From assembly GCA_015499995.1 (NCBI GenBank), contig JADNRV010000077.1, forward strand, positions 124,001-188,000: a DNA stretch of 64,000 nucleotides, read 5' to 3'. Below, in pieces: positions 25,201-37,153 of the stretch. Below the pieces are notes generated by a model. The model did no database searches, was not told the origin of the DNA, and saw only the letters and a program-made list of their open reading frames with translations. Position 1 is the first letter of the stretch, and each line of letters begins with the position of its first letter. This stretch comes from Flammula alnicola (Eukaryota; Basidiomycota; Agaricomycetes; Agaricales; Strophariaceae). Position numbers and translations under genes: made by a program.

Positions 25201-25597
25201 CCCAAAAAGGTATCATTTACGCTGCACAATTTATGCCATATGCGTCCAGGATGTGCTCGCCCATACTTATGTATGTTCTGCCGAAGACGCCTCGAGAGAT
25301 TTGAAGCGCTGAGCGCCGGACAATTAATGGCGGAGGGTGCTCGAATAGCTCCAGCCCGATGAGTCGAAAAAAAGACGTGCAAAGCGATGCTCTGGGCTCG
25401 AGATCTGCCACTGAAGTTCCTGACCCTGTGGAGAATATGGAGGTAGGAGATAGCTCAGATAACCACGGATTGTTTACTGGGTGGTGATTGGACGATAATG
25501 TGGTTTAAAATGCTTAGTCAGATTTTGTTTGTTTTGTTTCTCCAAGTTTCGACCGTCGGGTGCTGAATCAGGTAACGACTTGGCCGAGCAAGGACAC
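22272..25597. other. 3.3 kb gene-poor interval
   Basis: No gene can be supported. The longest frame is a minus-strand run at 24990-25382 (130 codons, near LRRTIALGETWFM) without recognisable domains. A minus-strand frame near 22970-23172 (LLTEDIWQRTCWFFPSL) faintly resembles an F-box start but leads nowhere. The interval also contains the upstream regions of the divergent MFS and AMT genes. Confidence 0.35.
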
Positions 25598-25605
25598 TAT
25601 ATAGC
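25598..25605 (+). promoter_or_regulatory. TATA-like box of the ammonium transporter gene
   Basis: CTATATAG lies about 100 bases before the start codon, with a pyrimidine-rich leader between. Confidence 0.5.
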
Positions 25606-25705
25606 CTGCATATCCTGCTGCCATGCCTCCGTTCTTCCACCCACCAACGCTTTCTCCTTTACGGAAGTTTAATCCTGCTCGACGCGTATCCGAGCCCAGC
25701 ACGCC

Positions 25706-27524
25706 ATGGTGAACGTCACGTACGATAGTTGTAAGTAACTCTCTTTTTCTCTTCTATGTCTCGTGCTCATTGGCCTTATTAGCTGGAGACTTAACCGCGT
25801 ATACGCCAGATGGCACCCCGGTAGTTTACAACCTGGGTGACACAGCCTTCGTCATCCTCTCGATGGCCCTCGTCTGGATCATGATTCCAGGTGTCGGTTT
25901 CTTCTACTCTGGCCTGCTGCGACGGAAGAACGCACTGTCCATGATCTACACATCACTTGCGTCCATCGCCGTTGTTTCTTTCCAAGTACGTGGTCGTTTC
26001 TTTCTACATCTATCATTTCACTGACGCGTCCATCTAGTGGTTCTTCTGGGGTTATTCACTGGCATTCAGCGAGACCGGCAGTCGCTACATTGGGGACCTC
26101 AGTGAGTTTTTTGATCCGTCGAGCTTCGCGCGCTAAATTTGCTCACATGCGAACATAGAATATTTTGGTCTCAAAGGCGTCCTCGATCAACCCTCCATTG
26201 GCAGTTCACGCATTCCCGCCCTCCTGTTCTGCGTTTACCAACTGATGTTCGCTGCAATCACGTGCGTGATCTATGTTTCATGTGGTTTCCCATGTTTCAT
26301 TCTTGCTTATCTTTGCTTTTAAATTTTTAGTGCCGCATTGGCTGTTGGCGCTATCGCTGAGCGTGGTCGGCTCGGCCCCCTCCTTGTCTTTATCTTTGTC
26401 TGGAGCACTATCGTTTACGACCCTATCGCATGCTGGACGTGGAATAGCAACGGGTGGTCGTTTGTACTCGGTGGTCTCGATTTCGCCGGAGGAACTCCCG
26501 TGCATATTAGCTCCGGAACAGCTGCCCTCGCTATCTCAATCTACCTCGGCAAGCGTCGCGGTTATGGTACTGAGCGTCTAGCATATAAGCCCCACAACAC
26601 TACCTATATCATCCTCGGAACCGTCTTCCTCTGGTTCGGGTGGTTCGGTTTCAATGGAGGTTCCGCTCTCTCCGCCAACCTCCGTGCCATCCAGGCTTGC
26701 ATCGTTACCAATTTGGCGGCCTCGACCGGTGGCCTGACCTGGATGCTCTGGGTGAGTTTGTTTTTTCTTATCTTATCGGACGAACCACTCAATTGATTTT
26801 TTTAGGATTACCGTATCGAAAGGAAATGGTCCGCCGTTGGTTTCTGCTCAGGAGCCATCTCCGGCCTCGTAGCTATCACCCCTGCTTCAGGTTTTGTCGG
26901 TGCACCCGCCTCTGTCCTCTTCGGTGTTCTTGGAGGAACAGTATGCAATTTTGCCACCCAGCTCAAGTTCTTCTTCGGTTATGACGATGCACTCGATGTG
27001 AGCTTCTTAAAATCCTCCATGCGCGTAACTTCTCTAATTCGCATACTAGATCTTCGCAACCCATGCTGTTGGAGGTATCGTCGGTAACCTGTTAACCGGC
27101 CTCTTCGCCCAGGCCAGCGTTGCTGGATTTGACGGTGTGACAGTGATTGGCGGTGGTTGGTTGGACCATCACTACATCCAGCTTGGTTACCAACTCGCCG
27201 ACTCTGTTGCTGGTCTCTCATATTCCTTCGTCGTCACCGTGAGTACTTCTCTCCTGCCTTCTGTTTTCCATCTTTCTTACTGGTTGATTTTAGACCATCA
27301 TCCTATGGATCATGCACTTCATCCCTGGTCTCCGTCTTCGCACTACCGAGGAAGCAGAAATTCTCGGTGTCGACGACGCCGAGATGGGTGAATTCGCATA
27401 CGACTATGTTGGTCTCGAGCAGGAAATCGGCCACTCCGTCAACATCACATCCGCCACTTCCACACCCGCCGCTCCGGTCGAGTCTGCTGATGCCTCTAGT
27501 AGCGTCCACAACGAGAAGGCCTAA
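25706..27524 (+). CDS. amt: Ammonium transporter (AMT/MEP)
   Basis: Plasma-membrane ammonium permease of 11 helices. Eight exons, introns 25731-25782, 25986-26037, 26102-26158, 26262-26330, 26752-26805, 26998-27049 and 27239-27293, all GT-AG. Starts MVNVTYDS. Landmarks: VWIMIPGVGFFYSGLLRRKN, WFFWGYSLAFS, GAIAERGR, the family signature with DPIACWTWNSNGWS, LDFAGGTPVHISSG, WFGFNGGSALSAN and FATHAVGGIVGNL. The two pore histidines (in VHISSG and ATHAVGG) are present. The cytosolic tail after PGLRLRTTEEAEILG is about 70 residues and Ser/Thr-rich at the end, typical of fungal Mep proteins controlled by phosphorylation. A decayed paralogue lies at 39.6-41.6 kb on the same strand. Nitrogen-source regulation is expected but GATA sites were not assessed. 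Confidence 0.95.
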
Positions 27525-28133
27525 TGCCTTCGCCCATTCCTCAAAACGACTTCCAACACCCCGAAGTCTACAACCCGCCACCTCTTTTGAATTTGCATGG
27601 ACCACTCTGAAATAACAGTCATTCTTTCTCAATAGTAATTACTCTCCATCGACTGCCCTGTGCGTCCGTGTTAGATGACGGCCGACACTGAGAGCCAGAG
27701 CCTGGTCCTCGTCCGTATACCTGCGCATGGCTACTTGCCAACTCACCCTGCCTGACGACCCCGTAGTTGCGTCCAGCCGGTGCTCTGCAGCTACAACATC
27801 ATTCCACCATCGCCATTGTTTGTATTTTACCTAGATATGCCGTCCGACATACTAATGATGAATTATTTATACCTATACCACTCTTTCTGTATTGACTCAA
27901 AACAAGGCGTAATAATAGTCTCGTACAAGGGCAGTCTACGCTCGATGGCGTCCATAACGTTCTCTCCTCGGACAATACAAGTGCTAAGAACTGGAAAACT
28001 TGTGTACATTTATTTCGTTTCGGTGTTCGGCTAGCAATTTTGCTCGCCATTTGAATATAAGAGAATTACATTTGACATGGGGTGATGATGAAAAGGGATC
28101 ATCCGTCGAAGGCTCATTAAAGTGAACGAGGAT
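27525..28133. other. Convergent 3' intergenic region
   Basis: 3' flanks of the ammonium transporter and the first dehydrogenase. No gene seen. Confidence 0.5.
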
Positions 28134-29423
28134 TTAATCATAGAACTTCCCGCCGTTGATAGAAATCTGCATAATAATTAGCTTCCACTTCATGACTTGA
28201 GTTAAATGTATGTTCTTGCACGCACACTTTGTCCTGGTAATAAGTCAGCAACCCATGAATAAATATATCAGACAGGGAATAATATTGCATACCTGTCACC
28301 GTCTCCGCGTCTTTCGAGGCCAGATATGACACCAAAGCGGCGATATGGTAGGGGGTTGAATCGGAGGGTAAGGCGTTGGGCTCTATTGGCTAAACAAAGA
28401 TATGGATTAGAATAGCGGTAACTGACGCTCAAAGTCCTACCTCAGATTGGCTAACAAGACGTTGCTCTTCACCGCGTTGCGTGATTGTCTCGCGTATTTC
28501 AGTTACTGTCAAACTACTGGTTAAGAGAGAGATCACAATAAAAAGGAATTCTACGCACACATCTCAGTGTCGACGGCGCCTATTGGACAATTAATAACTT
28601 TCCTCCTTGTTAAGGCACACTATTGTTCAACATACCTGGAGCGTAAGCATTGACGGTAATACCATATTTGGAGAGTTCGCTAGCTATGATCATGGATAAC
28701 TAATCTGCACCTTGTAAATGGATTGGTGGACTGAGGAACACAAACCAGCGGATTGAGTGAGACCTCGAACTGCAAATTTGGTAGAGCTATAAGCGCCCAG
28801 GTTCTGGAGGCCTTGAAGCAACAAAAGGTCCAATGATATTTGGTTTACACCTAGAATGTGTGGCGCACCTTGCTTCCCTGCTATAGATGACGCCCCAATA
28901 ATTCTTCCACCTCTGCCCTGTTTAATCATTTGTGACGCCGCATATTTATAACAGAAGAAAACTCCGTCGACATTGACAGAATAGAGCCGGTGGAATTCCT
29001 CTGTCGTAGCTGGATACCCAAGCATCGTCAGGGATGGGAATGAAGGTTGGAGGGACATCACGTACTCTCAAATAGAGGTTTAGTTACGCATATACCAGCA
29101 TTAGCAACTATCTTCAAAAACGAATATTATCAGACGAGTTTTATGGCCTCTAACAAATGCAATGCACGTACCACATCGAGGCTCCCCATATTCTTCACAA
29201 CATCAGTGATCATGGAGGCCACCTCATTCTCTACAGAGACATCCGCCAGACAAACGAAGGATTCTTTTCCATTGGATGATATCTCATCCCGAAGCTCCTC
29301 TAATGCATTTTTCTTGGATGGTATATCATTGAGGGCGACACGAAATCCATCCTGCGAGAGGCGGATTGCGATAGCTCTTCCAATCCCTTGCGATGCCCCA
29401 GTGATTAATGCGACTCCTGGCAT
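28134..29423 (-). CDS. Short-chain dehydrogenase/reductase, tandem copy 1
   Basis: NAD(P)-dependent oxidoreductase of the classical SDR family. From the ATG at 29423 it starts MPGVALITGASQGIG (Rossmann TGxxxGIG), then SRDG-like RLSQDGFRVALND, LADVSVENEV, the reconstructed NAG stretch, the active-site Ser region RIIGASSIAGKQG, and the catalytic pair within YSSTKFAVRGLTQSAG. It ends QISINGGKFYD. Seven or more short introns interrupt it. The sequence resembles acetoin/diacetyl reductases (GASxxAGKQG, YSxxKFAVRGLTQ), but substrate specificity within SDRs is hard to predict. It is the first of three consecutive, same-strand paralogues with matching motifs and intron-rich structure. Confidence 0.87.
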
Positions 29424-29872
29424 AATGAAGAGAAAAAACAAAGACTGCGGGATGATCTTGCGTTACTCTGATTTATGTACTCTAGGAAAGCAGATAAGCA
29501 TCTAAAGTATTTAAGATGCTTCTACTAAGATGCATCCGCAGACCGCGCGAGAAACTTTCCAGGAATTCCGGTGCGACCTCTCCATCTAGGATCATGAGAC
29601 GGGAAAGGCCTCCTGCCAGACCGGTAAGATGGGTAATGTGACTTCATGCAGCCGACGGCATTAATCGTTTGAAAAGTAGTAACTCACCTTAAACTTTATT
29701 TCGAGTTCTGCCGGTCCACGTCAAATTTCAATCTCTGGACAACGTTAAGCAATTTAAAGGCATTGATCATCAAGTCACTGTAGTGACTGTATTGATTGAT
29801 TGTATGGTGGCACAGGCACTGACAGAGCCTGGCACATGAACCCGCTAAGTTTGCGGGAAAGCATACTGGTGG

Positions 29873-31141
29873 CTAATCAAAATACATCCCTCCGTTGATA
29901 GAAACCTACTCAAGGCGTTCATATAATAGTGGTCAGGTTTAAATGATTACGCACGCTTTGCCCTATTGGATGGGGATTACTTCGCGTCCAGACAAACGTG
30001 TGAGAGACAGAAACACACCTGTGATCGAACCTGCGTCTTTGGACACGAGATATGAGACCAAGCCTGCAATTTCATCGGGCGTTACGTCTTTTCCAATGGC
30101 CGAGTTTTGAGCCATGGCAGATTCATCCACCTGTCATAAGATCTGTTAGCGAAAAAATAGCTTCGAGTTGCCGGCATATACTTGTTTTGTACGGAGTAGG
30201 TCCGCAATGTCCTTGCGTAGCTCTTCAACTGGAATAGAGTCAGAATATACGGAACACAGTAGCAAACCGACGCGAACTCATGACAGTGTCGACAGGGCCT
30301 GTTGACCTGTTAAAATGCAGTTTCAGATGGGTATGATTCTCTCACGTACCTGGAGCATACGCATTGACGGTGATGCCGTATTTTCCAAGTTCCAAAGCTG
30401 TTGTTATGTGAATGTAGCTCACAACTATCAACATCTTCAGATCTGTGAAAAAAGGACTTACCGGCAGCTTGGGTCAAACCACGGATAGCAAACTTTGAAG
30501 CAGAGTAAAGGCTCAGCATCGGCCAAGCTTGGAAAGCAAATCAACGCTCTAAGGCTGTCTTGATACTTCCGATAGAAATAGAAAGTACCTTGCTTGCCTG
30601 CGAGAGACGAGGCTCCTATTATCCTCCCGCCGCGTCCTTGTTTGATCATTTGCCTAGCTGCGTACTTGTAGCATAGATAAGTGCCAGTAACGTTGGCAGA
30701 GAGAATGCGCTGGAATTCTTCGACGGAGGCTGTTTATAGTCGTGAATAAGAATTTGGGTCTCGGGCTCTTGAAAGAACACACTTTCGATGAACGGTTTTG
30801 TGATACATATACCAGCATTCGCAACCATCTATAGAAATACGGCAATGTAAGAGCGCAAAACCAAGGAATAAACGTGATTTGTGGCTTACGACGTCTAGAG
30901 CACCAAACTGGTTCGCCACATCGTTGATCATTTGTTCGACTTTCGCGTCTGCCGACACATCGCCGACGGCAACCATAGCCTGCTGTCCACTCTTCATGAT
31001 ATCCGTCCGTAAGTCCTCCAGTCGATCTCGTTGAGACGGCAAATCATTCAAGGCAACGGTAAAGCCGTCGCGGGATAGGCGAAGAGCGATGCTCCTGCCA
31101 ATTCCTCGCGATGCACCTGTGATTAACGCAATACCGGGCAT
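29873..31141 (-). CDS. Short-chain dehydrogenase/reductase, tandem copy 2
   Basis: From the ATG at 31141: MPGIALITGASRGIGRSIA, LSRDGFTVALNDLPS, VAVGDVSADAKVEQM, VANAGICITKPFIES, YKYAARQMIKQGRGGRIIG, ASSLAGKQG, YSASKFAIRGLTQAA and a final VSINGGMYFD. The TGxxxGIG cofactor loop, NAG motif, catalytic Ser and YxxxK are all present, so the enzyme looks active. It is closest to copy 1 by start (MPG.ALITGAS) and end (SINGG), suggesting the most recent duplication is between these two. Multiple short introns. A TATA-like palindrome precedes it. Confidence 0.88.
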
Positions 31142-31188
31142 TGTGACTCCAGTGAATTGAATTACAATGAGTTTGGTTACGAGCTTCC

Positions 31189-31200
31189 CTTTATATAAAG
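31189..31200 (-). promoter_or_regulatory. TATA box of SDR copy 2
   Basis: CTTTATATAAAG, a perfect palindrome, lies about 50 bases upstream of the start codon at 31141 on the minus strand. Confidence 0.5.
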
Positions 31201-31484
31201 AAAGTCGCAAGCTTGACATAATAAATGGACGGCAATTCTTTTTTGCCGAATCACAAGGGGTGCCATTCAGGATAAGTATATTTTTGACGATCTACAATGA
31301 TCCGAATAGCAGGAATGACCAGAAGGAAGCTGAAGGAGCCATCCAGCCATGGATAGTTGTTCCAATTGTGCGATATTCAACTGCCTAATAGAATGTTAGC
31401 CTGATGCAACCTTTGGCGAGTTAGACTCTTACCCTATATACAATGTAGAAGAAACGAGAGCGAGACTACTTAGATCCATATCAT

Positions 31485-32764
31485 TCAATTGAAATTACGT
31501 CCTCCGTTTATGCCGATCTTCAGGAGGGTCAACTGGCGAAGACAATGAATATGAATCCTTGAAGGTACGTACAGTTTGACCTAGAACGAAATACATATAA
31601 GTCAACTCCCTCCGCAAGTAGTCATGATATAATATCTTACCAGTAACAAAATGAGACTCCTTCGAGGCGAAGTAAGATACGACCCCGGCAACATCTTCAG
31701 GCTTTCCGATATAGCCGACGGGAGCACGCTGCGCTTCCTGTATCGTGCATGCTTTCCATTAGATGCGAAATAATGTCAAACATTTAGAAATAATCACAGC
31801 CGCGAAGACACCTTCTCGATCGCCTATGGAGTCCCCAACGGCATTCACTGACAGTGAGTGCAATCGTCAATATAGATCTAACGTCGAACAAGAAGCTTTC
31901 AATACTCACACATAGGGGTGACAACCGCACCTGATATAGTGACATCAATACAGCGCCACAACGAGAAGGATCACAGCCATACCGGGGGCATAAGCATTTA
32001 CAGTGATCCGATGTTTTCCTAGTTCACTTGCTGATTCATTTTCAACGATTAATCGCGCATCGCACATGGTACCAACTTACCAGCAGCCTGCGTAAGACCA
32101 CGGACGGCAAATTTAGTCGAGCTGTATGCTGATAGGAGAGGTGTTCCTGCGGCCACATGGTTTTAACATGTGATGAAATGTATCAGTGGTGGTAGTTCGA
32201 CATACCTTCTTGGCCTGCTCCAGAGCAAGCGCCAATGATGCGGCCACCGCGACCTTGTGCGATCATCGCTTTGGCAGCATATTTATAAGCGAAAAAAAGT
32301 CCGCGCGCGTTAATGGTGAAGATGCGATCCCAATCCTCCGTGGTGGCTGCAGGTCATCGAATGAGTATTGAGCAACCCTAACTCTCAAACGAATAAACGT
32401 TACTGTCTAAGAATGGCTTCACGATACATATGCCTGCATTAGCAACCATCTGCTCGACCAAGCATGAGTACAGATGAGATTATGAATCAATGGTACGGGC
32501 ACTCACGACATCTATTCCACCCAAGTTGTCCACGACTCCGTCGATCAGGGATTTCACCTCAGTCTCTACGGAGACGTCGGCAACATGAACATAAGCTCGC
32601 CTCCCTTTCTCAGTTATTATCTGACTGAGATCATCAAGTTCCTTTTTTTTGCTCGCCGCATCGTTGATCGCGACATCAAATCCATCGTCGGCGAGGCGGA
32701 GGGCGATGGCTCTGCCAATTCCTTGCGCCGATCCTGTGATGACTGCGATGCGTCCTTGATTCAT
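31485..32764 (-). CDS. Short-chain dehydrogenase/reductase, tandem copy 3
   Basis: From the ATG at 32764: MNQGRIAVITGSAQGIGRA, LADDGFDVAINDAASKKKE, VHVADVSVETEVKSLID, a reconstructed VANAGICIVKPFLDS, YKYAAKAMIAQGRGGRIIG, ACSGAGQEG, YSSTKFAVRGLTQAA, YIGKPEDVAGVVSYFASKE and a final KIGINGGRNFN. Cofactor loop, Ser and YxxxK are intact. It is the most divergent of the three (TGSAQGIG instead of TGAS.GIG, GACSGAG instead of GASS.AG), so substrate preference may differ. Numerous short introns. Confidence 0.87.
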
Positions 32765-34214
32765 GAAGAAAGCGAAGTATACGATGACTGGTGGGGGGGA
32801 GTGTGTGGCTTAGGCAGTATCGGATTCTGAGTCCAGTTATAAGCCTTAGCCCTGCAACTGTGCCTCACTGGTACTGTTCTTGGATATCCTGCGGGTCCTA
32901 GAAAACCGCGAAAAGTCGAGGATCAACGTAACATTGCGAAGGTTCGCTTGCAAGCCAGGACCCATGATAATAGTGGCAAGGCGACCCTGACAAGGTTCGG
33001 ACAGATTTTCCGTTTCCTGGATAAACGAGGGCTTCGTGAAAATTTTGCCTTGATTTTGCTCGGATTGCGGAGGGTGGCCTCGAAAATGCGTCCCCATTCG
33101 TATTACTAAATGTGACCATGCGGGGTTGCACGGTTCAAATGCACCAGACGACGGTAGTATGTAGATAGAATCCTTGCCATAAAAAAATGGCATCAAAGCG
33201 CAGTGGCTACGAGACAGCTCAGAAGACGGAATTGTTGCCATCAAAGTTCAAACCTTTGCGGTAATTCGGACTCCGACCTGAAGGCGCAAACGATCCAGTG
33301 CGTATTCAGCCGCGAAAACATACAAAGGCTGTAGAATGGCCACACAGAAATTCCAACGTTTCAATGGATATCGATGTCACAGTGGCCGAAACTCACTGCC
33401 GAATCGTCGGCGAGGTGGCGTGTGAGTGATCTTACATAAGCCCATCTTTGGTGGCAGTGCACGCTCTATGTAAGACACCGTAGGTCGGGGTCATTCATTT
33501 CGGAGAGAACGCCGACCAGCGTTTGGACCCTTCAACAGGTCAGCTAAATATTCAGTTAATTCTAAGCATTCAAGTTTGTATTTGGTGTTTGAACGGCCGC
33601 GGTCTCAAAGAGTTTGAAATGTTCACATTAAAATGTGCCCTTACAATACACCATGCCCAGTACGGTCATAGTTTCCTTGATCATCTCGAGAGAATCCACC
33701 CTCATAAGTACTAGCGATGAGCTGGGATGATGTCGGACACGACCCAATAAGACCCCAGCAAATCGCTGTAGATGGAGGGCCCTGGGTTCGAGGCTTCGAA
33801 TGCGTTGCATTAAGAATAAATTCCTCACGGGGAGGCGCTGATCGTCCATTCATTGCTTAATGCGTCATATAGCTTGGGAAAGAATTGACAATCAAGGAGA
33901 AGGACAATGATATCACCGTTTTCTGATTAAATAAATCCAACGGAATCGATATCGATACTTAGCACAATCTGCATTTGCACCTGCTTTGCTTTCAGCCCTA
34001 GGTGACGGTCTATTTTATGAATACCTAGGTCTATTACTCGAGTACATTCTCGCCAATCTTTCGGAGTCTGCTGAATTGGAATATGGCAGACTGACCCCAT
34101 CGGAATCGGACCGATGGAAGAAGATTCGACAACCGAAATAAAGTCTCTCGTTCTATGTATATACAAAAATTATCATGAATTTGTAGGGCAAAATTGTTCT
34201 GTTCGAGAAATGTT
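32765..34214. other. Intergenic, no gene seen
   Basis: Contains one 132-codon minus-strand frame (32846-33244) with no recognisable domain or plausible partner exons, and other short frames. The left end should hold the promoter of SDR copy 3. Confidence 0.4.
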
Positions 34215-35309
34215 CTAGAAAGCGACCTTGCTAACAATCTTGTAGAAGGATTCGCCTTGGATGGTGGCGACCTCGAGCTCAAGCGCCGACGGTTGGCGAG
34301 ACCCATCCGGTCCAGAAAAGGTTCCAGCACCCCACGGAGAGCCTGTGGCAGGATTGGATTAGCGACCATCAAAGATTGCCGAAAATAATGGGAGAAAGAG
34401 GACATCGTTGTCGAGGGGGAAGGGAAAGAGTACTCACCACCGCGCACTTCGCTGAGATTGCTCAATTGTGCGAAGGCATGCGAGTAACCGAAGGGAACAT
34501 AGAGGATACCGTGGTGAGTAAAGGTCGAGAGGGTGGCGAGGGCGGTCGACTCCTGTCCCCCTCCGGCGCCGGCAGTGGAGATAAAAACGCCTGCGTATTT
34601 TCCTGCAAGCTTACCACCTGCCCAGAGCGCGCCGGTAGAGTCCCAGAATGCCTGGATGGTGGGTAATGCGGCCTATGTTAGGTCTTCTATTCATTATCGC
34701 ATAAATTAATTATCCGTACCTTCCACTGTGCGGGCATGTTACCATAACGGGTAGGGATACCGATTATGAAGGCATCGAAGGTGACGAGGATGTCCGGGGT
34801 GATGATAGGGTAGTCGGGTTTTGCAGGAGCGTACATCTTTGTGAGGATTTCCTGCGGGAGTGTCTCGGCCACTCTGATATAATGATAATCAATGCCGATG
34901 AGAAGTTAAGGTAAGGAACCGGCTCACTGGTAAATCTCCGCTTTCCCTCCTGCCTTCTCAACGCCAGCTTTCTCAGCTTCGGCCACTAGCGGACGAGTCA
35001 GTTCAAACGAAACGCATGTTTAGAGGCAGACTTACGTTTGGCGACATGACCGTACATCGAGTAGATGATGATGGCGACCTTAGGAGGAGACATTTCTATA
35101 GGAGCTTCAGAGGTGACTGGAGGTAATGTAGGAGGGAGATTTGCAGGAGCTGTAGATGCTGAGAGTGGGGCGGTTGGTTGTTCGGAGGCAGCAGCTGGCT
35201 CGTCTTTTGTAGTTTTCGCCTTCTCTCCGCTTCCGGTAGATTTCGATTTTGTATCTTTATCAGCATTGTCAGCAAAATTATTCTTCTGCTTTTTGCTTGG
35301 GAAACACAT
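34215..35309 (-). CDS. WrbA-type NAD(P)H:quinone oxidoreductase (Pst2-like)
   Basis: FMN flavodoxin-fold enzyme that reduces quinones by two electrons, protecting from oxidative stress. From the ATG at 35309 there is an unusual N-terminal extension of about 75 residues rich in Lys, Ala, Pro and Ser (starting [10 protein letters not shown]). The flavodoxin domain follows: [15 protein letters not shown] (FMN phosphate loop), [86 protein letters not shown] and [19 protein letters not shown], the canonical WrbA stretches. Five or so introns. The extension is longer than in typical WrbA (about 200 residues) and may localise the protein; Cys2 could be lipid-modified (inference). Confidence 0.9.
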
Positions 35310-37153
35310 GTCGGAAAATGGACGAGAAGGAGACTCCGAGGCCCCTGCTTGTTGCGATGAAAGCGTCCTTGGTGGCGTAGGTCTTACTTATACCTTTGAA
35401 ATCCATCAAGATCGCCGTCAGTTGCTGGGGTTCTGGTGGGTACAGGTGGGATAAAATAGACGAATCTGAGCGTGATCGTCTGAAAATGGGTCGACTCAAC
35501 ACACACATCTAGCGACCAAGCGCAACATCCGCGCACTACCCCCCTAACATTATCATATATGAAATACGAGGAGTTCTGGAGGATGACTGAATCGTATGTT
35601 GTAACCTCATAATATAAGAGGTTTGGACGAGTTAATAAGCTGAAAACTGCTGAAAGTCATGGAGGACCACGTCGTGCCCTTTCGTGCCTGATAAACATAG
35701 TAGCCGTACTCACTTCCCAAGTCCGAGGGGCGGCAAGAATTCCGCGTGCGATGGTGTGCTCATCGCTCGCGCGATACCTTTGCCATATGTGGAAGGTCTT
35801 GGTGTCTAAATGGGTCTTTGTACATTCCAAGGCGGCAAATAAATTCATTCCAATTTATGCAGTTCCAGGCAGCTCCAGTCTCCAAGTAAGCACTATTACG
35901 CGGGGCTTACACTTGGCTTACAAGGCTACTTCATGTTCAAGTAATTAACGCTTATTAACGCCTGTTTCTACAATCTTGCTATATAATACGCGGTCTCAAT
36001 GGACTTCTATGGAGACAGGAGATTGTAGCGGTGCTCACTATTCAATTCTAACCGGGGTGCTTTGAAGAAAATTTTTTCCAAGCGCCCCAGGTAGAATTGA
36101 ATATTGAAACACTCAGATACAAGAATCTCGTAAGACAACCACAGGAGTTTCTCAATGTTACCTCGCCGAAGCGCTTAAGTATCTCTTCTGGCAGATGGAT
36201 ATTTTTATCTTCTGGCAAATCACCCTATTTTTAATGCAGAAATGTTGTCAAAGTAAACATGGGGTTTGAGGAGACGCCGGCGGAGGTAGCTATCCTGGCT
36301 GATTAGTCATTGAATGGGGAGAATTTTGGATTTCGCATAGTTAACACGGATGCAACATAACCTACGTATTAAGAGTGCTGGGTCGAAAATCGCAGCTAGT
36401 TGGAAAGTTATTTTGCAAGTAACGAGAACCATACGCAATCCTTAACATTTAACTCTGGTAAAGTCCGACGTTTCAAGTTATTAAGCGAGCTCAGAGTAGC
36501 AAATTACCCGGAACATAGCCAGTTCCTGCCAATTCGGTGTGAGGTTCTCCATCATCGAATGGCAAAGAAACACTACCCCGACGTTTCATGGCTTGTTAAT
36601 AAAGGCTATGCCATAACCTCAGACTATTTAAAGATGCATTGGAAGCTATCGTTATCGAGAGTCTGTGCTGATTGCAAGTGCGCGCGTGGGGAGGCGTGGG
36701 GGTCTCGAGAGTCTGCGAGTCGGAGAAGGCACGGGAGCGCGACGCGACGCGTTTCAGTCACGTGTGATTACTCGTGTTTTTTTGTTCATCACCTAATTTC
36801 ATTTTACAATCTGAACAAAACCGCATACCTTTCGATGTTCATTGTCAATCTCATGTTTCAACTTGGTTTCAACTGACGTTGTAAACTCAAGTGAAGACCA
36901 ATTTCCCGGGTTCTCGTGCTTTAGAGGTACTTTATAATACTTTTTTTTTTTCAAAATTTCCCAACTCACTACAAGTAGTTAGACGGATAATTTTCCAACC
37001 AGCCTACTGATACCTTTTAGGTCGATATTGAGCGTATAGCGGGAACCTCAATTTGGCACAGGACAGTCCTACAGGAATTGGCTCAATGTAAGTAAATCCA
37101 AGTCCAGATGCATTTGCGATGACTTGGACATGACGCTTTCTCGTTCTGCACAG
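35310..37153. other. Divergent intergenic region, no gene seen
   Basis: Promoter regions of the WrbA-like gene (left) and TRM44 (right). Short open frames only. A T/A homopolymer lies near 36942-36951. Confidence 0.4.

Noticed and set aside
24990..25382. 130-codon minus-strand open frame
   Set aside because: No domain, no plausible partner exons, and the upstream part has poor protein character.
32846..33244. 132-codon minus-strand open frame
   Set aside because: No recognisable motif or neighbouring exons.
33781..33840. Possible tRNA-like fragment (GGGTTCGAGGC)
   Set aside because: No matching acceptor or anticodon stem could be drawn.
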